Shown here: piece after piece, positions 47,999 to 60,300 of the stretch
Layout: every line of letters begins with the position of its first letter
How positions within the stretch are numbered: position 1 is the first letter of the stretch
Source: Scatophagus argus
Lineage: Eukaryota > Chordata > Actinopteri > Scatophagidae
Assembly: GCF_020382885.2 (NCBI RefSeq)
Contig: NC_058508.1
Location: 9,709,917-9,773,916, forward strand
Direction of reading: 5' to 3'
DNA: 64,000 nucleotides
Program-made: the position numbers and the translations under genes
Notes under the pieces: generated by a model
Seen by the model: the letters and a program-made list of their open reading frames with translations, nothing else
The model's database searches: none
Told to the model about the DNA's origin: nothing

Positions 47999-50900
47999 TC
48001 AGTAGAATACCACACTAGACTTTCCTCCAGGGGGGTTGAGGACCCTGTTGTGAGAGCGAGGCTTGGGTCCCAGATGAGGCTCATGATTCTTCAGTAGAGC
48101 AGACTCATCTTTCTCTTCAGGAGGAGAGGAAGAGGAAGAGGAGGGCTCAGGCTCTGGAGGTGCTGAAACAGCAGCGGGCTCTTCTTTGGATGGTATGGGA
48201 GCTGGGGGGGCAGCTTCCTCCTTCACCTCAGGTTGGCTGGTCTTGGCCACAGGTGCTTGGAGAGAGAGAGAGAGAGAGAGATAGAGGAAAAAAAGATGAA
48301 AATGCCAGAGCAAAATAATATCCTGAAAATATAACCATCTATGTGCTCTTGTAATATAGAATAAAACACATCAATCCAAAGTCACAGTTTAGATCTCAAT
48401 AGAATGACCCTGCACTTTCTCTACCTACTTAAAAACTGAATCATGTAAAAGATCGCCTCCATACATGTCTTAAGCATACTTAAAAATTCTTAAAATGTGT
48501 GTGTGACATGTTTTTTGCCTCATTAAAATGGCAACTAAGCATTTTCCCTCCTTAAAAATTCCTGAACATATGAACATGCAAATATTTTTCCATTTCATAT
48601 TTTCCAACAAATGTCCCCAAAACAGTTTACATGGGCATTTTCAGCAAACTCACCTGGCGATTCAGGTTCAGGTCCCACACTTAGATTGTCCTGCAGAAAA
48701 CAACAGATGAAAGATTTCTCACTGTGTAATCAATGAAAGGACTTTTAATGACAACATGGTTTCCTCTTCATGCTACTTGAATTAAACTAAAATAGGTGCT
48801 GAAATTCTGTAAATGAGTTCAACTTCTGTGTCCATTTCTCAGCCTCCATCCTCAAATGTGAGCATTTGTCCCTTATTTACATGCTCTTTATTTATAAAAT
48901 AGATTTTCATCTCAACATGACTTTTACCTTGTTAAATAAAAGGAAAATTAAAAAACTAAAGTTGCATCATGTATAGACTGATAAAAAATAAGCTCTCTCA
49001 GACCTTGCCCTCTGCCTGTATTGTTATTTTCTTAGTATTCTGCTTTGTTTGGGACGTTTCTGAATGTCAGTAATTCTGGGAAAAGATCGCTGATTGTTGG
49101 GTCACAGGAATGACACTAAACAATCAAACCCAGCATCAGCATTTGCTGACCTGGAAATGAGACTCAACAGTCCACCATCCTTCTTGCTTACTGCAGACCT
49201 TTGAGTGGGGTGTTTACAAATAGGCCGATAAACTCTGTATAGTAAACCTTTAACATCAATACATCCAGTAATGTAGCTGAACACAACATTTTCTTCTGTA
49301 ATCATAGAGAATTACACATATCTGTGTAAAGGATTAAACAATTCATAGCTAGCGATCCTGTGAATTGTCTGATTTTGCAGCTCCAAAATCTCTCTATAAA
49401 ACTGATAAATTAACTGCTTTCTGAAAAATGATTGCTTGGGACTTGTTTACGTTACTTCTGAGATTGCTGCAACAGACTCAGCAGTCTAAGCTAACAATGC
49501 TCTGGTTGCACAAACCCTATTGATCTGTGGAGAAGAGAAAATCATACACCATGGTATGTAACACAGACACTGCGCTCTTCATGTCTTACAGGATAAAATG
49601 AGGAACAAATTTAAAAGCTATAGGCTGACATCCCATTCCAGGAGAAACTGAAAGTAAAACAAAGAATTATCTGAGAAATTAAACATAGGTGGACTTGACA
49701 GTGAAACTTACCGAACAAGTGGTCTATGGACACTGAAATCAGGAATTCTGTTTCCTAGCATTCAGATGTACCTGATAGTTCTGATTTCTTGTTGAAACTA
49801 TTTGTACAGTTAATTGTGCAACCGCTCCTTCCAGTTTTAGATGTGTTTTTGGTATTTCTGCAGCATTTAAGATGAAGGCTAACATTTCAGCCCTAGGTAG
49901 ATATTAACACTGTTGCCACTCAGGTGGTTGTGACCATGGTGACTTCCACATTCTGTGATATCAGATGGATAGATGGTGTATAGTAGTATAATCAAAGCGG
50001 AGTATAACACTTGGGTGCATGGCCTACCTTTGGCTTATTTGGGTGGCTTCGGCTTGGGCTTTGAACGGGTGCAGTATCTGCAGGCCCAAATATATTGCTG
50101 GTTGGTCCACCAGGAGGCATGGTCTTCTGTGGCTGAACTGGAGCTCCAGGTTCCTCAAATATTCCACTACTCTTCCCACCTACATAATGTATTACCAAGA
50201 AATGTTTTAAATTTTGTCACAGTGACATAATAACACACTTAGCTATGTCACATTTAGGTTTAATGAAATTGCACTGCCTATTTAGTGGTCATGTAGCAGA
50301 ATATACTTGGTAATGGATTAAGAAATATGTTGACATCTGAATTGAGCTTCTTCATACCTACTCATCCTTCAGCATCACACCATGTGCATTTGCAAATTAC
50401 AGCTGTCATACACTGTGCACATACTACAGTATATTTTAGGGATGCTAATGCCACAGTGAAATAGCAGACAAAGCAGGCAGAGTGACCCAGCAGTTTCCTC
50501 TCTTGGAAACTCAAACCAACAGCAGACTGCATTTGAAACATACTTGTCCATACCACATAACCCACAAAGTCTGGAGGTGGATTATGTACAGGCACAGAGA
50601 CAAAGTAAAAGTGTTTATACTGTAAGTATTACATTATTGTAATGGTTTTTACACCGTGGACATCGATGCTTTGACTGGCCTGCCTCTGCACATCCATTAT
50701 CCCTGAGGAGATGGTCTGACCTACCCGGAGGATTGGAGCGTTTGGGTACACTCTGGGGCTGCTCTGGTGGTGCAAACACTTTCGAGGCCATCTTATTAGG
50801 TCTTCTTGATGCTGCAGAATCTTCTTCATAGCCACCAAACAGGTTACTGGAGCCACCTCCAGGAGGCTGCAACACCCTGCAGAACACAAAAGAATATTGC

Positions 50901-51868
50901 ATCCCTTTTATAAACCTCATTCAACTTATTTATCCAAATCATATTTAGATCATGTACCTTGTGCAAGTGTGACCTGACAAAGATAGACTAATGGAGACAC
51001 ACGGGTTTTTACTGATTTACTTGGAATACTTTTTACTACATCTTAACAGTCTGTATATACTGACCCAATTTCTTATCGTTAAACGTGAGTCATGCGGGTT
51101 CGTGTCTCATAAATGAGACGTGATGTCATATTTTTGTACTATGATAAATAAAGAGGACGAGTAGAAAACAAAAAATAACTTGACTATAAATATGTTACAG
51201 TAATGTTTAAGCCGGCAGCCAAAGCAACCAAATAACAGGTTGTTTGATTATATACCGGGAACGGCGCCATATGTCTGCAAAGTCTTTAGTTTGTTAGAAT
51301 TCACGCTTTACTTTCTCACGTTACTGAGAGCCTCAACATACGTGACTATTCTAGCGGAGCGGACCCAAGAACCGACTGTTCCGAGTCAAGAAACCGAACC
51401 TCTTAACTAGAACAAAGGTGGCCACAATGCCGTTGTTGGCAAGCACAAAGAAGAGCAGCCTGAAGTGGGTTTCACACTTCCGCAGGCGCAGCAGACAACG
51501 CCTGGTCAGCTAGCTTAAAAGCTACTTCTTGACTCTTTAAGTTTGCTAATGCAAGACGACTCAAACCAAGCTAGCTCAAAATGAGCGTCCGCAGAGACAT
51601 TTAGCTTAACTTATTTCCAACATCCCGACGGCTGGAGCTCTGTCTGAAGGCAATAGCAGAAAAAAAGATGGTGCAAAAAGCTTCGCATAGATCCTGTCAT
51701 ACCTACGTTGAGATAACTTACTAGCTGACCGAACGACTATTACACTCGAAATCAGACAATGTAGGCCATTTCTATCACAGATGTCAATACTACACGACTA
51801 TATATTCGTCACCTTGAACTTGGTTTTGAACCAGTATCCAACCCTTGAAACATGTTTGTCGAAGTCAT
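47999..51868 (-). CDS. jpt2: Jupiter microtubule associated homolog 2 (HN1L)
   Basis: Small, largely disordered Jupiter-family protein; human JPT2 is reported to bind NAADP and to take part in calcium release from two-pore channels. Exons (minus strand): 51813-51868, 50725-50876, 50028-50179, 48654-48690, 47999-48255, phases consistent, 217 residues (human 190). Family repeats are present: [55 protein letters not shown] and the terminal [19 protein letters not shown]. The start MTSTNMFQG follows the paralogue JPT1 (MTTTTTFKG). The frame remains open for 55 codons upstream to 52033, regarded as 5' UTR. The last exon has a proline/glutamate/serine stretch longer than in human. A CT repeat abuts the last acceptor. 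Confidence 0.92.
48260..48281. repeat. GA microsatellite forming the jpt2 last-intron pyrimidine tract
   Basis: About eleven GA units, read as CT in the jpt2 transcript, ending four bases before the acceptor of the last exon. The repeat itself serves as the polypyrimidine tract. Confidence 0.85.
48691..50027 (-). other. jpt2: jpt2 intron 3, nothing further recognised
   Basis: 1.3-kb AT-rich intron between the 152-nt and 37-nt exons. No exon, RNA gene or mobile element supported on either strand. Confidence 0.5.
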
Positions 51869-52970
51869 AGCGGTTTTATAATAAGCCTTCAAGTTTCCGA
51901 AGACAACTTCGTCAGTTTGCCAACTGGGCGACCAGCAAGTTCCCCTATCTGCGCGTGCACAACCAAACTCCGGAGCGAAGAATTTCAGTCCACCCAAATG
52001 TGACACAGAAGAATATAACTGGTCCACTGCCAATCTGCTGAGGGATGTGGTGCGTTCGTTTCATACCACGCGACACTCCTCCAGCAAAGATCGATTAAGT
52101 AACCATTGAGCCGAAGTCTTGCGAGACAACACTGTCATTTTGTCACAACGGCTTCGAAGCTACAAACTTCCATGTTACACCTGAATTCTACATCTGTTAA
52201 ATACGCGTAATCTGTTATGTACGTTTTATATAAAAAGACAGAAAACTCCGCCCTGCTGGTCTGTCATATAGAGAATGAAAACAACCGAACCCATGCACAG
52301 TCTTGTTATGTGACGCTTGTTCTTTGTCACCGGGACGCCTGGTATGAACAAGGGCAACGTAAACCGAGTCTGAGATAGCAACTAAAATAAAGTGAGGATG
52401 CTATTAGATAGAAACCCTTTGTACAACATTTTGTTCTAGCTGTTGCAGCCATTCCATTGGTCATTGTTTTATCAACTACTACAAACATCAATTTAAGATT
52501 TCACTTCGCTGGGTGATTTTCGGAGTACGCCGATAAAAAATTCAAGTGCATCCTCTGAATTTCGCCCATTGAATCGCTCTACAAAATGTCAATCACCTCT
52601 TAGGCGGGACTTATTTTTAGAGTGCCAAAAACCTCCATTACCCCTATCCAATGCCGCTAAAATAACGTTTACTTACTGAACAAAGAATAGATTATTCAAA
52701 AGTGAGAAACAGGTTTTGAACTTTGAAAATATATTATCCGGAGACTTATACGGCATTACAGGAAGAGAATGACAATTGGTCCTTCGCTGGGCTTTTCCTC
52801 CCATTAATTGGCGAAGATTTCTGCCAATCATATCTTAACCGTTAACCTCGTGTATTTCTGACCAATCACAGGATTTGTTTTCGAGTTGTAGTGGGCGTGT
52901 CTAAGCATTTAGACGATGAACCGCAGGAACTGTCATAGGTAACAAGTTGGACGGCTGCCGTCAGCTAGCA
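51869..52970. promoter_or_regulatory. jpt2/cramp1 divergent promoter region with CCAAT cluster
   Basis: Between the jpt2 start and a + strand exon-like segment there are six CCAAT/ATTGG boxes: 52456-52460, 52648-52652, 52775-52779, 52807-52811, 52824-52828 and 52862-52866, the pattern bound by NF-Y, and a GTGGGCGTGTC Sp/KLF-like site near 52890. GCTAGC words lie at 51509, 51570, 52964 and 52973. This suggests a bidirectional promoter; the direction each box serves cannot be told. Confidence 0.5.
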
Positions 52971-53021
52971 ATGCTAGCCAGTGTCTCGATTGGGAATACC
53001 ACCAACAGGTTTCCACTTCAG
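52971..53021 (+). other. Exon-like segment with ATG and donor, possible alternative first exon
   Basis: An ATG at 52971 opens 17 codons (MLASVSIGNTTNRFPLQ) ending at a good donor (CAG|GTAATC), just downstream of the CCAAT cluster. It is placed like a first exon of a + strand transcript. Spliced to cramp1 exon 2 (54830) it would not be in the cramp1 frame, so it would act as 5' UTR with translation from the ATG at 54831; a separate transcript is also possible. Confidence 0.3.
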
Positions 53022-54398
53022 GTAATCTTTAAACTTTGATAGTTTTAGACATGTAACACAATGTTTGAGAATCTGCAGGAAATAACCGTTATGTTACAAG
53101 CACTTTTTGTAACGTTATGGCTGGTTTGACTGCTGTAGAGTTAACGTTAGCTAGTCAACAGCAGTAGCCATGCTAGGTACCACGTTATGTACTGTATGAA
53201 GGCGAGTCTTGTATACGTGTAATACAGCTGACTACAACAAAGTAACAACAATAGTCAGTATACATAACTTCAATTATTACCACACTGTATTTTTACAGTA
53301 ACGTTAACCTAATATAGTACCAGACCAGTGGTTAGACTATTATCATCACTTGGCTGCCGAGGACTGTAACATAGCAGGGAAATATGTCATATAACTCTGG
53401 GGATGGATTTCACTGTGTTGCTGTAGGGTTTCAGATCATTCTGAAGTTAGACTGAAACTATATTTTGATGCTGAATGTAAGCTACATTATAGTTGCATCC
53501 ATCCATTTACCTTACCATTACTTGAAGTTGTATGATTCTAAGTAGTGAAAGTTAATATTAACAAACCTAACTATTAGTATTGGGCTCTCACTGATGTTGG
53601 ATCAGTTACATTTTTGGTTAATAGTGTTATCTGGGATTTGGCGTTTAGATGACACTAAACGGGAATTTAAAAACCGTGCCTTAATGTGGAAAGCGGGGCA
53701 TTCCTCCTCATTTTCAGGCTCAAGCTACTCTTACCCAATTAATTTTTCTTTGTTGAGCTTTCTCTTGCTGTCCTCACTCTGCGCTGCCGTCCCTATGATT
53801 ATTTCGAACCAAATAGTGGAATAGAAACTAGCAGACACAATAATATAGACAAAATGATTTTCACACATTGTGACACTGGTTTTGCAAATATAACGTAATA
53901 CACAGGGTCTTGATGTGCATCGGTCATATAAATCCTGATCCTGATTTTGACGTATGAGTAATATGTATAAGGCGATAGTAATGTTAGCAAATGGAGTATT
54001 ATCTTAAAGTCTTACAATGACAGGATGTATATTAATCAAATAGTTTTACAGACATAATTTCTGCAGGCGATGGTGACGTAGCGACAAGCAAAGTCCACTT
54101 GCACGTTAATAAAACTATCTCCACTTATCAATGCCGATGAGCTCACCTAACATGATCTATAGAAAATTCTTCTTGAATGTATGCAGTCAGTATTACTTGT
54201 TTGTAAGTACTTTGCCTAGTTTTATTTATTGTTGCAAAGAAGCATTGAGTAATGTTGTTGCTGATAGAAAACAGTTGAACTGCGCAGAGTTCAGCTCAGT
54301 CGAAGCAAGAGCAAGGAGAGGGCAGAAAGCGGAGAGATCGGTCTAGGTTTTATTATGCTCAGTTTGATCAGTATTTGCCAATCTACCCGGTCGGACTC
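53022..54398. other. Region upstream of the cramp1 start
   Basis: No coding exon recognised. GTAACGTTA/GTTAGCTAG words occur at about 53108-53155 and 53298-53306. The cramp1 transcription start is probably between 54100 and 54398. Confidence 0.4.
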
Positions 54399-57300
54399 AT
54401 GGTGAAGAGAAAGAAGACGTCACCTACTACCGAAGAGCACGAAAATGGGTAAAATTATGTTTGAAATAAACACTTTATTTAGAGGTCGAATGCACCGAGG
54501 GGTTTCGTTGTCGTTTCTGCAGGGCGCTAAACTGAAAAGCGCTCGCATTTGAATTTAGTTGAATTTCAGCCCAAAATATCGCCCATTCGAGCCGAAAGAC
54601 ACTTGATAAAACACCACAGGCAGTTACTAAACTATTTTGGTTGTTGTATATATTTTATCTCAAGACGTTAAATGCATTTATTTGGTGTTGTTTTGTCGGG
54701 ACTGGAGAGGGGATTTGAAACAAACAGCGGCGGCCATGTTGAGAGACAGTGAACGTCGTCTTTAGAAGTTAATTTTGCACACCGCTTTGCTCCTAATGTG
54801 ACATATTTTCCCTGAATGTGTTCTGGCAGCATGACACCGGGCTCCAGGGAGGGGATCGGTGTCGATGGGAGGAGGAATCCGTCCAGAAAGCCCGAAGGTT
54901 GCGACGAGGAGGACAGCGGAGAGCAGGCGAGCGAGGAGCGCAGTACAAAGGGAGACGACGGAGTGGAAATTCTTAATCCATCAGCCACGGGTCTCAGCCC
55001 CGGTTCAGCTCCGGTCCTCCCCGGCTCTCCACCGAACCGAACCGGGCTAAGCTCGACACAGCATCCCCAGACCTCGTCGGAGCCCGCCCCCCCCGTGTCA
55101 CGATCAGCATCATTTTCTCCGATCAAGCGTTCGACCTCCTAGCAAACGGATCCGGAAGGATTCAATCGGCTCGGCCATCAATGGACATGGCGGGGCAAAA
55201 TCGAAAGGTACTGTTGGTGACCGGTTCAGAGAAAAGTGTTTATATGTGGTGTTGGCAGTGGGTTCTGCTCTCAGTTGGAAGCGTGTTTACAGTTTGTTTG
55301 TGAGCGATAGCTACACCGGTGCTGTTTTTGTTGCTGTGTACTCCCTCTGCGCACTGGTTATACTCTGGGTAGATCTCTGGCTGCTCCAACATAAGTTGCA
55401 ACACCATCCTGTGAACCCTTTATGTGAAAAGGAAGCGAATCGCAGGTCAATTTCAATTAGAATGTCATATGACTATTTTCAGTTACAGTTTCTGGGAAAC
55501 ATGCCATTATGGCTTTAAAAACAAGTGCCTGTTATGACTGTCGTTATCAAGTGAGTGTAGGAAAAATAAATCACAGGTTCCAGACTTCAGTATTTCTGCA
55601 TTGAATGAAAAACAGGTCAGGAAATGGGGTATTGTTATGGAGAGTTGCTCGCACCCAGTTTTATTTTTATTTATTTACATTTTTTCAGGAATTAGGAAAT
55701 AAAGGAAATCATTCCCCCTCAGTTAATTTCATTGATCCATGAATGTAATTATGTATATTTTATTCATGCATCTCATTACAAACAACAGTGATGCAACCGA
55801 TAACTTGACATATCTTAGTGAATGTCTTAGAAATACTTTAGAGCTAGAGCAAGACGCGCTCTGGCTTTAGAAACTGAAACACAGAGAAGGATTGCCTCAT
55901 TGAATAATGGTAAACACTAATAGATAACTGGCTTGATTCAGTGTATCCATGTTAATGAGGCATCTCTTCTTGGGTTTCTGTATCTGCAATCTGAGAAGAG
56001 GTAAAGAAAGGTGGGGCAGGAGGAATAACATCCTCTGTGTCTGAAATGTACAGCTTCTGAAGTGGCTTCTGCTCATTTGGGAGCCTGTTAATAAACTGCT
56101 ACACCATCAACCAGAATTTTTTTTCCCTCACTGAGCGACATTTCTGATTTTCGGATTTGTTTCAGTTTGTATAATTATGATGAACAGGACTCAGATCAGT
56201 AAACATTTGCTGTATATTGATGAATTACTGTTCTCTGAAAGGTATGACTGGTGGATTTCTTTTGTTGTGGCTGTTGGAAAGATAAAGACACTGTAATTGT
56301 TTCATCAAGTTTATATTTAGATAGCCCGGGGGTCTACCAGCAAGGCCCTACTTACTTTGATATGCAGCTGTATTGATCCACATCTATTTTGAAAGAGACA
56401 CTTTCTAGGTTGCCTAGGGTGAATATCAGCTACACAGATTTGCATTAATTAATACTCTTTTACCCTTAAAGTCTACAGCTGTCTTAACATAAAGCAGTGC
56501 TGCAACAGCAACCTTCTCTGTGTTAGTGTTAATGCCTTCTGGCATTGTGCTCTCTGCTGGAGTAAACTTGGCCATTGGAGCCCACCACGAGTTGGTTTTG
56601 GACCCATGTGCTGTGGACCTGGCCGTAGGGGCTGATTGCTTTTCCTGTCTACTTGCCAGAGCTGAGCCACAACGGGGGAAGCTCTGCAGGTTTTTTTTCA
56701 GTGTAATGGAAGTGGGTGGCTTTGTGTGCATGTATTTTAACATTTCCTAAACCACGCACATCAAATCTACATTTTTTTCTCCACTCTGAACAATCAGGAC
56801 AGTCGCCCAAACCTTTTAGATCAAGCCTAACATTTACTCTGATATTTAAGTCGTGTTTTTTTTTTTTTCCTCTGAATGTTTTATAACAGATGAATTTGTT
56901 GCCACCCTTTCTCTTTAACACAGGGGCAGAAAATGGCTCTTCCTCCCAGGGGACAGTGGGACAGTCGGGACCTGTGGCCAGCTCCACAGGGGCAGCGTCC
57001 AAAGCTTCCAAGGGCCAAGGGTCAGCTGAGAAAGAGGAGCAAGCGGGTAACCAGAAGAGGGCTCGTCGGCAGTGGGAGTCTTGGAGCGCAGAGGACAAAA
57101 ACAGTTTTTTTGAGGGGCTCTATGAGGTGAAACCAAACACAGTGTCATTGGTTCAGATTGGGCACTAACTTGTGTTAGTAGTATGTGGCACCAGCTTCAG
57201 CTTGAAGTCTTGGCATTTATGTTTGTCTTTGTATCGCACTTGAAACCTCATGAAAATGTCTTTTCATATGTATCATTTGACATTTTACACTTATCTCTAC

Positions 57301-60300
57301 TACTCTGGTTTCCAGCATGGGAAGGATTTTGAGGCTATCCAGAACAACATTGCCATGAAGTACAAGAAAAGAGGCAAGCCAGCGAACATGGTGAAAAACA
57401 AGGAGCAGGTTCGCCACTTTTATTACCGGACGTGGCACAAGATCTCCAAACACATTGACTTTGCCAATGGTGAGCTTCTCTTTATCTTGGGACCTTATTT
57501 ATTTGGTCTAACTTAACACTGCTGTGTCTTGTGTCACTTTTCCTCTTATGTCTAATAGAGCTGTCCAAAAAGTCAACATGACTCTGGACAAGAGTTGAAA
57601 GCCAAATTGTTCAAATATAATCTATCAGTACAAATATCTTGATTTGTTCATGTTGTATTAGATCTTTCCTTGGGGTGCCTCTTAAAGAAGCTGGTGTCAC
57701 TGCAAACACCGTGCCCAACTAAAAACAATGTTAATCAAGAGAATATGAATATCAACTTCTTTATACAGCAGGTCCACTTGTTTTCAACAATGTCCACACG
57801 CTGATGTTTACATAGCACATTGTTTGGCAGGGAGGCCTTGTTCCAAAACGTGTTAAATAATAAAACCTCTCCAGATAAGCCTGAGCTCTCCACTACTAAA
57901 CATCCTCAGAGTCACTGCTGTGTTATCTTTATGTCACACACATGTCTCCTGTGTTGCTGCTTACAGCAGTGTTGTGACTTGTGCCACCTTTTCAGTGTAC
58001 TCCAGAGTGCTGAAAAAATCCTCTCAAGAGCTGTACGGTCTCATCTGCTACGCCGAGCTCCGCAAAAAAGTTGGAGGATGTAAGTGAACGTTTGTGAATG
58101 AGTGCCTTTTTAATGTTGTTTATGTGCAAGTGTTTTCCTGCTGTTAGTTCAGGACACTAGGGATGTGATTAAACATTGCATGCTCCCTGTCATGAGGGAC
58201 ATCTGCTCTTGAAGGGCGATGTCATAAATGTCTCTGTGGCTTTGTATTTTGTCTTTGACAGTAATGGATGACAAGAACGTGGCAAAGCTCAACGAACTGA
58301 TCCAACAGGGGTAAGTAGCTAATAAAACTGAAAATTGAAGAGGTGCATTGCTCATGCATACAATTTCTATGTTAGGGTGTATGTACATGTACGCACTAGG
58401 GATTGTCAGTGTCAGCAACTACAAAAGCACAGATAAGCTTTCACCCTCAGACTAAACCAGTCTCATGTCATGATGAAATTTATGCCACTTATCAAAATTA
58501 GACCTTTAATATCATGCTTAAAGGGAATTTTTCAAAATATTTTATTATATGGTACATGAAATATTGTATATGCTGTGAGATTACTTGCTGCTCGCCCATT
58601 TTATAATTAAATATGTTTGTTATTTTGTCTACCACTTATAGAATTGCTCATCTTGCTCTGTCCAACCCAGTGTTGTTGTATGTGACTTATTAACATGCTT
58701 CATTTATGTAAATAAAAAATGCTGAATGACAATTAGGCTCCACTGAAAGTTTCTCTTGTAATCCATAAAAGTAGTTCTTAAAAAAAAATGCTCAAGATGT
58801 CTCTGCTGTTCTTTCTTTTTTTTTTTCCAGGGCCACCACTGTACGCTCCAAAGGGAGGAACTTGCGAATCAAAGCACCCATGTGCCGTGCACTGAAGAAA
58901 CTTTGTGACCCAGATGGTGAGCATGTGCTCGCGCAGACAGCCAACATGTACTATACATTCACAGTAAACAAACATCAATGCTGAATATATAAACTACGGC
59001 AATGGTGAGGCACAGGGTTTGTGTGGGTGGGGTTTTGGCAATAATAACGGCAGCGTGTGGGCTCGTTTTGTTTCCATGGTGACTCTGTGGGAGCAAAGTG
59101 AGGAGGAGGAGCAGGAGGGATATGATGGAGGTGACTGATTTGACTGGCTGTAATCTGCTCCTTTGCTCAAAAGCAGTCACTCCACAAACTTGGGAAAAAA
59201 ATGTTTTAATTAAGGATGGAAAATTAAAATCCCACCGCTTGCATCTGCTATCTTTCTTTTACAGTCATTGTTTATTTTTTTGTGCTGTATCAGTATTCTG
59301 CAAAAAAATCTTGGCAAAGGGTCTGCCCACGTTTGCTGTTTCCTCTTCAACTATTTTTTTGTCATCTTACTAATCCATTAAATATGAAGGTTTGCAAGAG
59401 AGCATACTCAACTCAGTAACTGTACTGTCAGCTGTATTGTATTGTTCTTGTGGTACTTTTGTTGCTTTTTAGATTCAAACGAGTTTTTAATGTTTTTGAC
59501 TGCATAATGTTGCAATATCCCACTGAGTGAGTGCCTGGTATCACTTCTGAAACATACCTGAGCTTTTATCCTGAGAGAGCTCTGTCTCTAATTCAGTCTT
59601 ACTGTGTGTATGTGTGTTTGTGTCCCTGCAGGAGTGAGTGACGAGGAAGACCAGAAGCCGGTGCGTCTACCCTTAAAGGTGGCAGTGGAGCTCCAACCAC
59701 GCAGCAACCGCTCCTGGACCCGTGTTCAGAGTCTAGCCCACAACCCTCGCCTCAGGTCAGGCATGTCTGAGAGGAGCTAATCACCAAAAAATACTTTCAA
59801 ATGCATAACCATATGATAGTACAAGAATATATAATTAGTTACTTCATCACTGAATCTGTTAACAGCAGTATTAGAACTGCTTAAAAATGTTCAGTCCACA
59901 TCCAAATTTGCCATTGCTGCAGGAAACTTTTTTCTGCAGCAAAACTCAATAATGCAATGCTTTTTGGTGAGTGAGTCCTAGTTTCCAGATATTGGAGTGG
60001 ATGATGCATGGATGCATCATAAAGCAGCTTTGAAAATGATGCTTTTTTGGAACTGAACTCTTTTCTGTTTATTATACTTGTATATAATGGTTTATATAAA
60101 TATGTTCATTTAGTCCAAGACCAAAAAGTGCTGTGTATTTTACGAGCATATAGTGTAAATTACCCAGCCCAGTGCTGTTCAGCACCATCTTGGCACAGCA
60201 GCTTGCAAATCAATCTCTTTTTGTGTCTTTTCCAACCCAGGATGGTGGTGGAGCTCCACAGGAAAGTGTCGAGCCTCATTGAGTACCTGAAACAGAAATG

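Noticed and set aside
54668-55126. 152-codon minus-strand frame opposite cramp1 exon 2
   Set aside because: Antisense to a GC-rich coding exon, where long open frames are common; no similarity or promoter.
56649-57098. 149-codon minus-strand frame near cramp1 exon 3
   Set aside because: Antisense of exon 3 plus intron, with no recognised domain.
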